From a virus, in IMG/VR virus record IMGVR_UViG_3300025669_000082, positions 1-41,550 of that record: 41,550 bases of DNA. One strand, 5' to 3'. The position numbers were made by a program, and so were the translations under genes. The notes beneath the pieces are model-generated. The model did no database searches and had not been told where the DNA came from. It was given only the letters and a program-made list of their open reading frames with translations. Of this stretch, positions 1 through 7,914 are shown piece after piece (within the stretch, counting starts at the first letter, position 1; the number at the start of each line of letters is the position of its first letter).

Positions 1-35
1 TATAATGTGGTGTTGGTTAATGAGAGAGATACAGA
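1..35 (+). repeat. 35-base direct repeat, copy 1
   Basis: Identical to 40008-40042 and encodes YNVVLVNERDT in the same frame. A third, slightly diverged copy is at 41437-41471 (differences only in the first 15 bases). Confidence 0.9.
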
Positions 36-81
36 CGAAGCTAATCACAATAATAAAGCTTATAGAAAGGATATATTATGA
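1..81 (+). CDS. 3' end of small early protein (left contig edge)
   Basis: Open from base 1 in frame, stop TGA at 79-81. It encodes the tail YNVVLVNERDTDEANHN... ending KAYRKDIL. From base 16 it is identical to the end of the gene at 41335-41517. Bases 1-15 instead match the gene at 39867-40055, in the same frame. The first codons are therefore a hybrid of two early genes. This is either a recombinant or an assembly join. Confidence 0.6.
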   Translation, partial: YNVVLVNERDTDEANHNNKAYRKDIL

Positions 82-114
82 TGAACTATATTGCTATTGC
101 AAACGATGCACATG
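16..114 (+). repeat. Terminal direct repeat, left copy (99 bases)
   Basis: Bases 16-114 are identical to 41452-41550. This is the usual sign of a circular or circularly permuted genome, or of a true terminal repeat. The length could simply be an assembler overlap. Confidence 0.9.
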
Positions 115-257
115 TATTTGAACCCACCATATTTAGAGCTGAAGACATAACAGACGCTAGGCATTGGGTCATTAATCATCTTGATTGCTCCAAAACATGG
201 CATATCTTACATATATCAACCCGTTATGTAAACCTACTAGATCCAACAAAGAAATAG
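78..257 (+). CDS. Hypothetical early protein, 59 aa
   Basis: ATG at 78 overlaps the stop of the preceding gene (ATGA), stop TAG at 255-257. The product starts MMNYIAIANDAHVF and is not recognised. Its first residues (MMNY) resemble those of the gene at 38829. It is the last gene of the early rightward cluster before the gene-free stretch. AAAGGAT just upstream is a plausible ribosome-binding site. No membrane segment or metal motif is visible. Confidence 0.65.
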   Translation: MMNYIAIANDAHVFEPTIFRAEDITDARHWVINHLDCSKTWHILHISTRYVNLLDPTKK

Positions 258-292
258 GTACTAGATAGGGTAGGGTTTAGTCATAACGTGGC

Positions 293-326
293 GTGGTGGT
301 GCCTTTACGGGACGATTAAGGGCATT
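293..326 (+). ncRNA. Structured intergenic element, copy 1
   Basis: GGTGGTGCC is followed by a loop and then GATTAAGGGCAT. TGCC-TT (300-306) can pair with AAGGGCA (318-324). It matches the pattern GTGGTG-n-CC...GAWTAAG...CAT seen at 16455 and, inverted, at 37611. It is the weakest-matching copy but the stem is clear. Confidence 0.35.
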
Positions 327-910
327 CCTGAAGGGGTTACTAGGGTCATAGTTAATAAGCTAGTGGACTAGTTATTGTTACTAATGGCTAGTGAGTAGTG
401 TTATATCTGCAAACCATTGATATTAGGTCAATAGTGTACAATAATATGTATAGAGTAATGAACATAGAACTATAACAGACTAGAGAGTATAAGAGCAATA
501 CATACTATAAGAGAATAGAAGTGTGCTAATTCAATTTCGTATCCTTTACAAGTATTCATTCAATTACACTCATATTAGCCTAAGGGTTGATCAGATATAA
601 CCCTAAGCATGTCCTGGTGTGCCCGTGACGCCGTGTTCATGCCTCGCTACATACATATATACATACTATATAGTATACAGTATACACATTATAATATTAT
701 AACATGTTATATCTACTAACCCTTATAATAATACCCTATACTACCTATGGTAATAGTATACCCTATACACTACCTACCATATACCCTATATGTATATACT
801 AATAACATACTATAGTAATAACATAATAACATATATACATATAGTATATGGCATAATACATGCATATGCATATACCATACCAACTACCCCCCCTTACCCC
901 ACATACTTAA

Positions 911-944
911 GGGGTGGGGTGTGAGTGACTAATATTACCACCCC
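911..944 (+). terminator. G/C hairpin upstream of the terS promoter
   Basis: GGGGTGG (911-917) pairs perfectly with CCACCCC (938-944) across a 20-base loop. A competing pairing of the same G-run with CCCC at 897-900 is possible. It could insulate the early rightward transcript from the late promoter at 1008. No U-tract follows, so termination is uncertain. Confidence 0.3.
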
Positions 945-1007
945 TACCCCATACGCAAAGAGAACCCCCTTTTATATTTTCCATATATTTTTCCCATTTT
1001 CCCCATA

Positions 1008-1037
1008 TTGACACTTTACATCATTATATGATATAAT
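1008..1037 (+). promoter_or_regulatory. Promoter P1 (terS), consensus with extended -10
   Basis: TTGACA at 1008-1013, an 18-base spacer, TATAAT at 1032-1037, with TG at 1029-1030 (extended -10). It shares ATGATATAATCT with the promoter at 1615. The terS ATG lies only 9 bases past the -10, so the message may be leaderless. Confidence 0.85.
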
Positions 1038-1045
1038 CTTAATAT

Positions 1046-1474
1046 ATGGTAAAGAAACCCACTAAACGTTTATCCCTAAAACAACAACAATTCGTAGATG
1101 CCTATGTAGCCAATGGAGGTGATGCCACAAATGCAGCCCTAGTAGCCTATGACACAGCCAGTAAATCAAGCGCAGCAAACATCGGTAGACAGAACCTAGA
1201 CAAACCCTACATAAAAGACATAATAGATGCCAAAGTATCAGATCTAAAAGATGGTACCCTAGACACACTAAAGAAAAAGGATCTAATGGGAATAGCCCTA
1301 GACACAGCACATAGTGACATGATGGACGATGACCCCAGAGTAAGAGAAGGTGCCCGTAAATACATCTTAGAAGTAGCCAAATTCCTATCAGACACAGGAA
1401 AGAAAGTAATCAATGATAACCGTAAGCAAAACCTCGTTCTGCCAAAATGGAAGTCAGGTACAGGTAACTCTTAG
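1046..1474 (+). CDS. terS: Terminase small subunit
   Basis: 142 aa, resembling Terminase_2-type small subunits that recognise the packaging site on DNA and feed it to the large subunit. The N-terminal half (about residues 8-60: QQFVDAYVANGGDATNAAL, then a helix ending KPYIKDII) has the helix-turn-helix pattern of that family. The rest is helical and charged, as expected for the oligomerisation region. It is the first gene of the packaging/virion operon, followed by the large-subunit genes. There is no Shine-Dalgarno; with the promoter so close, translation is probably leaderless. Confidence 0.85.
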   Translation: MVKKPTKRLSLKQQQFVDAYVANGGDATNAALVAYDTASKSSAANIGRQNLDKPYIKDIIDAKVSDLKDGTLDTLKKKDLMGIALDTAHSDMMDDDPRVREGARKYILEVAKFLSDTGKKVINDNRKQNLVLPKWKSGTGNS

Positions 1475-1643
1475 TAAGCAGGAAATACTAAGCACCATCT
1501 CCCAATACCAAAGCTCCACTTACAGAGAAACATTCGATATTCCAACATACATCAATGAATTGGAGTACCTATCAGAAGACTCTCATGGATACTCTATACT
1601 AGATATAAATAATATTGACAATAGTGACCTAGATATGATATAA
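1413..1643 (+). CDS. Hypothetical protein overlapping terS
   Basis: 76 aa, ATG at 1413 in the +1 frame relative to terS, overlapping its last 62 bases. AGGAAAG about 11 bases upstream could serve as ribosome-binding site. The product is polar (SKQEILSTISQYQSST; C-terminus rich in Asn/Asp/Ile) and not recognised. Its 3' end contains the promoter at 1615-1644. It could be a small independent protein or a leftover of a longer small subunit in another frame. Confidence 0.5.
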   Translation: MITVSKTSFCQNGSQVQVTLSKQEILSTISQYQSSTYRETFDIPTYINELEYLSEDSHGYSILDINNIDNSDLDMI

Positions 1644-1644
1644 T
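1615..1644 (+). promoter_or_regulatory. Promoter P2 (terL), consensus with extended -10
   Basis: TTGACA at 1615-1620, an 18-base spacer, TATAAT at 1639-1644, TG at 1636-1637. The surrounding ATGATATAATCT is identical to P1. The predicted start near 1651 gives a short leader with AAGGG before the ATG at 1672. Confidence 0.8.
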
Positions 1645-1671
1645 CTATATGAAGGGTAATCTATTTAAAAT

Positions 1672-2706
1672 ATGTCATTTACCCCCAAGTTTAAAAAAGT
1701 CCTAGACGAACTAGATACAATGGCTGCCCGTAAGGAGCCTATTGACGTATTAAGAGCCTTTTTTAGAGACAAGATGATCGAGCTAGGACCCAAGGAACGC
1801 ATAAACAACCTCTACAAGATAAGACCCAAAAGAGCAGTCCCAGGTGAACGTAGCAGATACATCTCTTTCAGAATGAACAAGGTACAGGACCACTACTTCG
1901 ACAATAGACAGAATAGAGATTCCGTACTTAAAATGAGACAGATTGGCCTAACAACCCTTTCATGCATAATAGGACTAGATATGTGCCTATTTAACATGGG
2001 AAACAATGCCTGCATAATGGCCCATGTCCTACCCAATGTACGCAAGTACTTCAGAATAACAAAAAACGCCTTCATACAATTCCAAAAAGACTGGGGAACA
2101 CTTTACCCAGTAACAAACACAGTAGATAACGTAGCAGAACTACACATCGGAGAAACAGGCAGTATAATGATGGTAGCCACAGAAACCAAGGGCCTAACCT
2201 TGGATTTTTTACATATAGCAGAAGCAGCCTTTGTACCCAACAGTAGAATAGAAGAGTCAATAGAATCAGTCCCTCTCTCAGGCCACGTAATAATGGAATC
2301 AACTCCAGATGGAGCATCAGGCATATTCTATGACCACTGGAGCAGCTTCCTAACAGACCCAGAAAGCTCCCTATTTGAATGCCATTTCTACCCCTGGTGG
2401 TGGCATTACCCCGAGAAACAGGATATCCCTTATCTCAAAAGACCAAGAGTATTCGTAGCAACAGAACAAGAAGAAGAACTAATGAAGAAGTACGAACTAA
2501 CAGATGACCACATAATATGGCGCAGAAACAAAATAAGCGAATCAGGAAACAACGAATCAGAATTCCTAAAGAAATACCCCGAAGACCCCATAACCTGTTT
2601 CCTCTCTGGTGCCCACTCAGTATTCGATTCAGACACCACTAGAAGCCTCTGGATAAACGCCCATGACCCAGCTTTCAGAGGTGACCTAAGGATAGCAACA
2701 AAATGA
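1672..2706 (+). CDS. terL: Terminase large subunit, ATPase part (split TerL)
   Basis: 344 aa, the DNA-packaging motor. A degenerate Walker A reads MRQIGLTT around residues 88-95. Walker B with the catalytic acid is LDFLHIAE (Glu184), and the coupling motif is MESTPDGASG around 208-217. The usual C-terminal nuclease is missing: the frame stops at 2704-2706, and the nuclease begins in the -1 frame at the overlapping ATGA. Most phage TerL proteins are one chain of about 450-600 residues. Here the motor and nuclease are either two polypeptides or are joined by a frameshift at AAAA just before the stop. Confidence 0.9.
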   Translation: MSFTPKFKKVLDELDTMAARKEPIDVLRAFFRDKMIELGPKERINNLYKIRPKRAVPGERSRYISFRMNKVQDHYFDNRQNRDSVLKMRQIGLTTLSCIIGLDMCLFNMGNNACIMAHVLPNVRKYFRITKNAFIQFQKDWGTLYPVTNTVDNVAELHIGETGSIMMVATETKGLTLDFLHIAEAAFVPNSRIEESIESVPLSGHVIMESTPDGASGIFYDHWSSFLTDPESSLFECHFYPWWWHYPEKQDIPYLKRPRVFVATEQEEELMKKYELTDDHIIWRRNKISESGNNESEFLKKYPEDPITCFLSGAHSVFDSDTTRSLWINAHDPAFRGDLRIATK

Positions 2707-3398
2707 AAATAGAATTTGAAACAAGAGCTTTCAAAGGAAAAGACGAAGAATTCATGGGCTGGCGCATCTACCAAAAACCCAAACCCCTCCATAAATATGC
2801 CATAGGAGTAGATGTAGCAGAAGGAAAAGGAAAAGACGCCTCATGTGCCCAAGTAATAGATTGCAACACAGGAGAACTAGTAGCAAACTACTGGTCCCCA
2901 GCCATAGACGAAGACAACTACGCAGCAGAGATATACAAAGCAGGCTACTACTATAATAGAGCAAGAGTAATAGTCGAAGAAAACAACAGCGGCCACGCCG
3001 TAATAACAAATCTCTCAGGAGCATACTCCAATAGCCTCAGATACCCCTACCTATATAAAAGACTAGAATACGACCAATACACCAAGAAAAAGACAAAAAG
3101 AATAGGCTGGCGCACCACAGGAGGTAATAAAGGAATACTAATCTCAAACCTAAGAGCAGCCCTAAGAGATGGCGAACTAGTAGTAAGAGACAAACACACA
3201 ATAAATGAACTAAGTACCTTTGTAGTAGATGAAAAGACAGGCAAACTAGGAGCCAAAGGCAATGCAAGAGATGACAGAATAATGGCCTTAGCTTTAGCTT
3301 GGGAGCAACTACTAGTAACAAGAATAGCCAAACACAATTCCAAACATAGCTACAACGAAAAACAAGAGTATGACGAAACTACAGGATTCCCCATTTAA
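2703..3398 (+). CDS. terL: Terminase large subunit, nuclease part (split TerL)
   Basis: 231 aa with the RNase H-like headful nuclease domain that cuts concatemeric DNA. Visible acidic residues are Asp37 in GVDVAEG, Glu92/Glu93 in IVEENN, and Asp190/Asp191 in ARDDRIMALALAW. It starts at ATG 2703, overlapping the ATPase stop (ATGA), so re-initiation by the same ribosome is the simplest expression route. Residues 1-30 look like the linker normally found inside an intact TerL, which argues for a split of an ancestral single gene. Confidence 0.88.
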   Translation: MKIEFETRAFKGKDEEFMGWRIYQKPKPLHKYAIGVDVAEGKGKDASCAQVIDCNTGELVANYWSPAIDEDNYAAEIYKAGYYYNRARVIVEENNSGHAVITNLSGAYSNSLRYPYLYKRLEYDQYTKKKTKRIGWRTTGGNKGILISNLRAALRDGELVVRDKHTINELSTFVVDEKTGKLGAKGNARDDRIMALALAWEQLLVTRIAKHNSKHSYNEKQEYDETTGFPI

Positions 3399-3416
3399 GC
3401 ATATCCAAGGATATAC

Positions 3417-5285
3417 ATGAGCCGCCAATATAAAAAGTCTAAAAAAGCTGACAACGAGTGTAAAGAGTATATAATAGACCTCTTACACGACTCCGAAGAA
3501 TTCTACAGACCCCTAAGAAGAAAATGGAACACCTTTGAATACCTATACTCAAAAGGTGGAGCAAAGAGAAACACCCCCAGAGGCAGAGCAAACCTAATGC
3601 TCCCCCTAGCCTTCCAACAAATAGAACCCTTCGTAGACAACCTCTCAGAACTAATGTTCGGAGAAACCCCCTACATAGCCTACTCCCCCAGAACCAAAGG
3701 AGAAGAAGTAGTAGAATCAGCCCGTGACATATCCAAATTCACCCAATGGCAACTAGAAGTAGGAGACTTCTACCCCGAAATGCGTAAATACTTCAGAAAC
3801 CTAGGAAAACTAGGTAACTCAGTAATGAAAATAATCTGGGAAGAAGACACAATAGAAAGAGACCTAGACCCCGAAGAACTAGAATTCAACGAAGAAACAG
3901 GCGAAGCCAAATCCTTCACAAAAGAAGAACCAATGTTCGATGGCCCCAGATTCTACAACCTCTCCCTATTTGAATTCAGAATCCCCAAAGGAACCTCCCA
4001 CTGTGACATACAAAAGATGTCCTGGGTAGCCCACGAAGTATACAGAGAACCAGAAGACCTCCTAGACAACGAGAACTATTGGAGAGGCCACTCAGCAATA
4101 AAGAAAGCTCTAGGCAAAGACTACAAAAAAGAACTCCTATCAAGCAAAACAGTCCCAGCCATAAGACCAAATAATGACCACTCAAAAGAAGCAGCCCTAG
4201 CTCTCTACGACAGTACCTCCAAACTCCAAAACAAAAACCAAGGAAAATGGCGCGTAGTAGAATGGTGGGGCAGATACGATCTAGGCAACGGCTACAAAGA
4301 ACCCTGTCTAATAGTAATGGCTTACGCAGGAGACTCAGATCAAATTCTCCTAAGAAAAGACCCAAACCCCTTTAAATACAAATTCAAACCTTTCGTAATG
4401 TCCTATGACTACCCAATAGACGGCGAAGCCTACGGATATGGCGAATTAAACATGATTAAGGGCCTAATATCCGAATCAACAGCCCTAAGAAATGCCAGAC
4501 TAGACAGAACAAACCAATCACTAAATAGCATGTGGTTAGTAGACAGACAGTCAGGCATCAACACAAGAGAACTCTACACATGCCCAGACAAGGTAGTCCT
4601 AACAGATGATATGGACGGAATTCAGAAGTTAGAGAACTCAGGACCTACCGCAGCATCCGTAGAAGAAATAGGACATATAGACTACGACATCCAAACCACA
4701 ACAGCCATCATCAACCCAAGACAAGATGTATCTAACGTAGGAGCTGCCTTCGGTAGAACAGCCACGGGTATCAATTACCTTGCCTCTAGCACTGGACTAC
4801 GTGTCACATCCAAAGCAAAACTATTACAATATACCTTCATAAGACCACTAGCTAGAATACTACTTTGGTACAACAGACAATTCATAGGAGCTGGTCAAAA
4901 GGACCAACTAGAGTATAGAGTAACCGGAGATGAGGTAAACCCATTCAACACAATGGACTCAGTAGCTTTTATGGCAGATGTAGATTTTATACCTGAATCC
5001 ACCCCAATAAGAAAGACAGTAGCAGAACAAGCAGACTCCCTAAACTACATGTTACAAGTAATAGGACAAATAGAGAAAGTAAACCCAGGCATAGCAAACC
5101 TAAGAAAGATACTAACAAAATCATTCGAACTAAAAGGCTTCCCAAGACCAGAAGAATACGTAAACCCCGAAGGCCCAACAATGGTAGTCCAAACAGAAGA
5201 CGGACAACTAGTAGATGATAAAGGCCAACCAGTTCAAGTAATCCCAATAGAACAACTACAAGGTGAAGAGGGAGGACAACAATGA
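3417..5285 (+). CDS. Portal protein
   Basis: 622 aa, the size of podovirus (P22/T7-like) portal proteins, which form the dodecameric DNA channel at one capsid vertex. The charged N-terminus (YRPLRRKWNTFEYLYSKGG), a helical middle and an acidic Gln-rich C-terminus (IEQLQGEEGGQQ) fit, as does its place between terminase and scaffold genes. AAGGAT precedes the ATG. The next gene overlaps by ATGA. Codons are almost exclusively A- or C-ended. Confidence 0.85.
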   Translation: MSRQYKKSKKADNECKEYIIDLLHDSEEFYRPLRRKWNTFEYLYSKGGAKRNTPRGRANLMLPLAFQQIEPFVDNLSELMFGETPYIAYSPRTKGEEVVESARDISKFTQWQLEVGDFYPEMRKYFRNLGKLGNSVMKIIWEEDTIERDLDPEELEFNEETGEAKSFTKEEPMFDGPRFYNLSLFEFRIPKGTSHCDIQKMSWVAHEVYREPEDLLDNENYWRGHSAIKKALGKDYKKELLSSKTVPAIRPNNDHSKEAALALYDSTSKLQNKNQGKWRVVEWWGRYDLGNGYKEPCLIVMAYAGDSDQILLRKDPNPFKYKFKPFVMSYDYPIDGEAYGYGELNMIKGLISESTALRNARLDRTNQSLNSMWLVDRQSGINTRELYTCPDKVVLTDDMDGIQKLENSGPTAASVEEIGHIDYDIQTTTAIINPRQDVSNVGAAFGRTATGINYLASSTGLRVTSKAKLLQYTFIRPLARILLWYNRQFIGAGQKDQLEYRVTGDEVNPFNTMDSVAFMADVDFIPESTPIRKTVAEQADSLNYMLQVIGQIEKVNPGIANLRKILTKSFELKGFPRPEEYVNPEGPTMVVQTEDGQLVDDKGQPVQVIPIEQLQGEEGGQQ

Positions 5286-5581
5286 ACTCCAAAGAAAGCC
5301 TAGCCCTAGAAGCAAGAAACTACGAACTCCTAGATGACCTAACAAAACATGCAGGCTGGAAAGTCCTCTTAGAACACCTAAACAAAGTAAAGAGTGTAAT
5401 AATAGACGCTCTCCTAAAAGAAAAAGACCACTCAAAGATAAACATACTCCAAGAACGCTACAGAGCCTTCAGCAGCATAATAATGACAGTCCAATCATCA
5501 AAAGCAGTAAAAGACAAACTCCATCATGACATACAACTAATAATAGAAGACGAAAACAACATAAGAGAATTTGACATATAA
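5282..5581 (+). CDS. Hypothetical protein, coiled-coil-like
   Basis: 99 aa, ATG overlapping the portal stop (ATGA), with GGGAGG inside the portal gene as ribosome-binding site. The product is almost entirely predicted helix, rich in Lys, Leu and Glu (LEARNYELLDDLTKHAGWK at the start). There is no recognised domain. Its location between portal and scaffold suggests a head-assembly helper, but this is positional inference only. Confidence 0.75.
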   Translation: MNSKESLALEARNYELLDDLTKHAGWKVLLEHLNKVKSVIIDALLKEKDHSKINILQERYRAFSSIIMTVQSSKAVKDKLHHDIQLIIEDENNIREFDI

Positions 5582-5595
5582 ACAAGGAGAAAAAG

Positions 5596-6426
5596 ATGAG
5601 TGATAACACGGAAAAGACGCTAGATGAACTTAGAGCCGCAATCGAACAAGACGCACCAGAGCAGGACTCTGCTACTGAAAACGATCTTGGAGATACGGGA
5701 ACTCAAGTTAACGCGGAATCCGACCTAGATGCCTCAGAAGAAGAGGAAACATCTAAATCAGCCTCACAAGACGACTCAAGTGAGGAAACTGATGACGAAC
5801 AATGGGTCGTACCAGGAAGGTTTAAAACCAACGAAGATGTCCTAGAAGGATACAGACAACTAGAATCCCACTCAGGCAGACAAAGCTCAGAAATCCAAAA
5901 GCTCCGCTCTTCCATAGACGAACCACCCCAACGTGGTGAATCCGAAGAAGAAAAGAATGCCCGCCTTAAAAGATTCGCAGACGAACTATCAAAAGACCCC
6001 GAAGCAGCAATAAACGCAAGAATCCGTAACGTAGTAGGAGAAGCAAAACAGGGTGCAAGAGCTAGTGAATTCAAAAGAGTTTACGAAGCTCGCATCGCCG
6101 ATACAAACAGCGACTTTGCAGAACTAGACCCAGTCATGGCCCAAATAGCAACAAAGTACGGAGACATGATAATGGAAAACGGAATGCAAAACGACCCCCG
6201 ACTCCTAGACATCTTACACCTTGCAGCCAGAGGCATAAAAGCCGAAGAAGCAGCCCAAAAGGCCAACGCCAAAGGCGTAGCCAAGGGAAAAGAAGTATCC
6301 AGACAAAAGAACAAAGCAAGACTAGAGACACCTTCAGGTAAAACCAAATCAAAGAAACTAGACACATCCAAAATGACTTCTGCTCAAATGAAGTCAGCCT
6401 TCGAGAAAGGCGACTTAGAATTTTAA
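5596..6426 (+). CDS. Capsid scaffold protein
   Basis: 276 aa, immediately upstream of the major capsid gene and behind AAGGAG. The first about 75 residues are strongly acidic (Glu/Asp/Ser runs, DASEEEETSKSASQDDSSEE). They are followed by VVPGRFKTNEDVLEGYRQLE, a helical middle, and a basic C-terminus rich in Lys. This is the layout of internal scaffolding proteins, whose basic C-terminal helix binds capsid protein and which leave before DNA enters. Assigned from composition and gene order rather than from a conserved motif. Confidence 0.75.
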   Translation: MSDNTEKTLDELRAAIEQDAPEQDSATENDLGDTGTQVNAESDLDASEEEETSKSASQDDSSEETDDEQWVVPGRFKTNEDVLEGYRQLESHSGRQSSEIQKLRSSIDEPPQRGESEEEKNARLKRFADELSKDPEAAINARIRNVVGEAKQGARASEFKRVYEARIADTNSDFAELDPVMAQIATKYGDMIMENGMQNDPRLLDILHLAARGIKAEEAAQKANAKGVAKGKEVSRQKNKARLETPSGKTKSKKLDTSKMTSAQMKSAFEKGDLEF

Positions 6427-6448
6427 GCAGTGATTAAAGGAGTAACAT

Positions 6449-7435
6449 ATGATTAGCGCAGGATTCGCAGAAACAACCAGCACTTTAAGTGATAACTTAC
6501 ACAGTTATTACTTCAAACTGCTCTTAGAAAGTGCAGAAAAACAACTCAAACTAGTACCCTTAGGACAAAAGCTTCTTCACCCACGTAGAACAGGTAAAGA
6601 TAGCTACAAACTAAGGTACGGCAACATTGCTGATGATGTATCAGAACTCAGTGAAGGCGTAACCCCAACCGCCAGCACAATTGATACTAACAAATATACA
6701 GTATCCATGAAACAGTATGGTAAGTATATTGCAGTATCAGACTTCCTAAGTGCAACAGCAATAGATCCAGTACTAGAAGACATCTCCAGCAGACTTGGCT
6801 ACCATTCAGCCAAATCAGCAGATTCCATAGTCCGTGACGTAATAATCGCTGGCGCAACAACCAACATCCAATATGTCGGTTCAGGAATCGCAGCAGACAA
6901 TACCGTAACAGCAGCAGATGTATTCGTAGCTCAAGATGCTATTAAAGCTGTAAGAGTACTCAAAATGCAAGATTCTCCCGCTAGAGATGATGGCAATTAT
7001 ATCTGGGTAGTCCACGGTGGTATCAGTATGGACATCCAAAGCGACACATCCGCAGGAAGCTTCATCGAACTCAACAAGTACGTAGCAGGAATGGCCGACA
7101 AAGTCATGAAAGGTGAGATCGGTAGAGTCTACGGAGCAAGAGTCGTAGAATCAAATAACATCAGTTCAGTAGACAACACTAGTTCCATTGCTGTCTATAG
7201 ATCCTTGATGTTAGCCAAAGACCCATTCATCTTCACCTCATTTGATTCCGACTTCATTCAGATGAAGGTCAAACAGCTAGGCAGCGCAGGAACAGCAGAT
7301 CCTTTGGATCAGATTGCAACTTGTGGTTACAAGATGCAGTTCGGCTGTACCTATGTTGGTGGCTCTTTCAGCAACCACGAAGGCGCAAGCCCAGAGCTTG
7401 CCATTCAGATTCGTGGGGCTGTGACTGGAGGTTAA
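6449..7435 (+). CDS. Major capsid protein, N4-gp56-like
   Basis: 328 aa. The pattern LLESAEKQLKLVPLGQK, followed by a basic GKDSYKLRYG strand, ISVSMKQYGKYIAVSDF-like strands (here TVSMKQYGKYIAVSDFLS) and conserved SRLGYHSAKSADSIVRD, matches the N4-gp56 family of HK97-fold capsid proteins. AAAGGAG precedes the start. Codons are more mixed than in neighbours, consistent with high expression. A long hairpin follows the stop. Confidence 0.85.
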   Translation: MISAGFAETTSTLSDNLHSYYFKLLLESAEKQLKLVPLGQKLLHPRRTGKDSYKLRYGNIADDVSELSEGVTPTASTIDTNKYTVSMKQYGKYIAVSDFLSATAIDPVLEDISSRLGYHSAKSADSIVRDVIIAGATTNIQYVGSGIAADNTVTAADVFVAQDAIKAVRVLKMQDSPARDDGNYIWVVHGGISMDIQSDTSAGSFIELNKYVAGMADKVMKGEIGRVYGARVVESNNISSVDNTSSIAVYRSLMLAKDPFIFTSFDSDFIQMKVKQLGSAGTADPLDQIATCGYKMQFGCTYVGGSFSNHEGASPELAIQIRGAVTGG

Positions 7436-7442
7436 GTTAGAC

Positions 7443-7482
7443 ATTTAAGGCTGGGACCACTAAAATGGTCCCTCCCTTAAAT
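7443..7482 (+). terminator. Long hairpin after the capsid gene
   Basis: ATTTAAGG (7443-7450) pairs with CCTTAAAT (7475-7482), and inside it GGGACCA (7453-7459) pairs with TGGTCCC (7466-7472). That makes 15 pairs with one 2x2 internal loop. No U-tract follows. It could be a partial terminator or a 3' stabiliser that sets capsid mRNA above downstream genes. Confidence 0.65.
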
Positions 7483-7498
7483 ACCTAAAGGAAACTCA

Positions 7499-7912
7499 AT
7501 GCATATAATGAACTTCAGACACTACATTAGAAAATGTAACCCAGACATATTTGTAGATACGAACCATAGGGCTTACCCCTTCGGGGACGTAGAACATCCC
7601 ACCAGTGGCATGTACGTCACGAATAAGGAGGATACTAAGTTCCTTATGGGAGTATCAGCCGATGATGTACCTGAGTACACCCTAGCAAGCATAGACGTCT
7701 CAGAACTAAAAGAGCATGAATTAAAGAATCTAGAAGATACAGGTATAGACCTAGCAAATGAAAGAATAATATGGAGAGGTTGGAGAGCAATAATGAACAA
7801 CCTCATACGACAAGGTTACATAGAAAAGAAGAAAGCAGAAAAGGTATTTAATACCTATTTTGAACCCCAAAGAATACAGCTACCAAGACAGTACATAAAC
7901 AAGGAGATATAA
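7499..7912 (+). CDS. Hypothetical virion-module protein, 137 aa
   Basis: Starts at ATG 7499 behind AAAGGA; a second in-frame ATG lies 9 bases on. The N-terminus is Cys/His/Tyr-rich (HYIRKCNPDIFVDTNHRAY), the middle acidic and the C-terminus basic. It is unrecognised. Position just after the capsid gene suggests a head or neck accessory protein. Confidence 0.75.
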   Translation: MHIMNFRHYIRKCNPDIFVDTNHRAYPFGDVEHPTSGMYVTNKEDTKFLMGVSADDVPEYTLASIDVSELKEHELKNLEDTGIDLANERIIWRGWRAIMNNLIRQGYIEKKKAEKVFNTYFEPQRIQLPRQYINKEI

Positions 7913-7914
7913 AA

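Larger units (their letters stand above)
258..1007. other. Gene-free AT-rich, palindrome-rich region; candidate origin or packaging site
   Basis: No credible gene lies here. At 293-326 is a stem-loop of a family also found elsewhere in the genome. From 650 to 880 the DNA alternates TA/GTATAC/ACATAT steps with short perfect palindromes (for example ACTATATAGT and TTATAATATTATAA) and repeated CCCTATA words. At 887-950 C-rich and G-rich runs can pair in alternative ways. The position directly upstream of the terminase genes would suit a pac/cos region, and the composition would suit an origin or termination zone. Neither is shown. Confidence 0.5.

Noticed and set aside
650-880. CRISPR-like array from repeated CCCTATA/TATAC words
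   Set aside because: Repeats are short, irregular and overlapping with no unique spacers.
258-1007. tRNA genes in the gene-free region
   Set aside because: No cloverleaf with TTC-type T-loop and matching acceptor arms could be drawn.
5571-5610. TTGACA at the end of the gene before the scaffold
   Set aside because: No -10-like sequence at 16-18 bases; the bases there are the ribosome-binding site and start of the scaffold gene.
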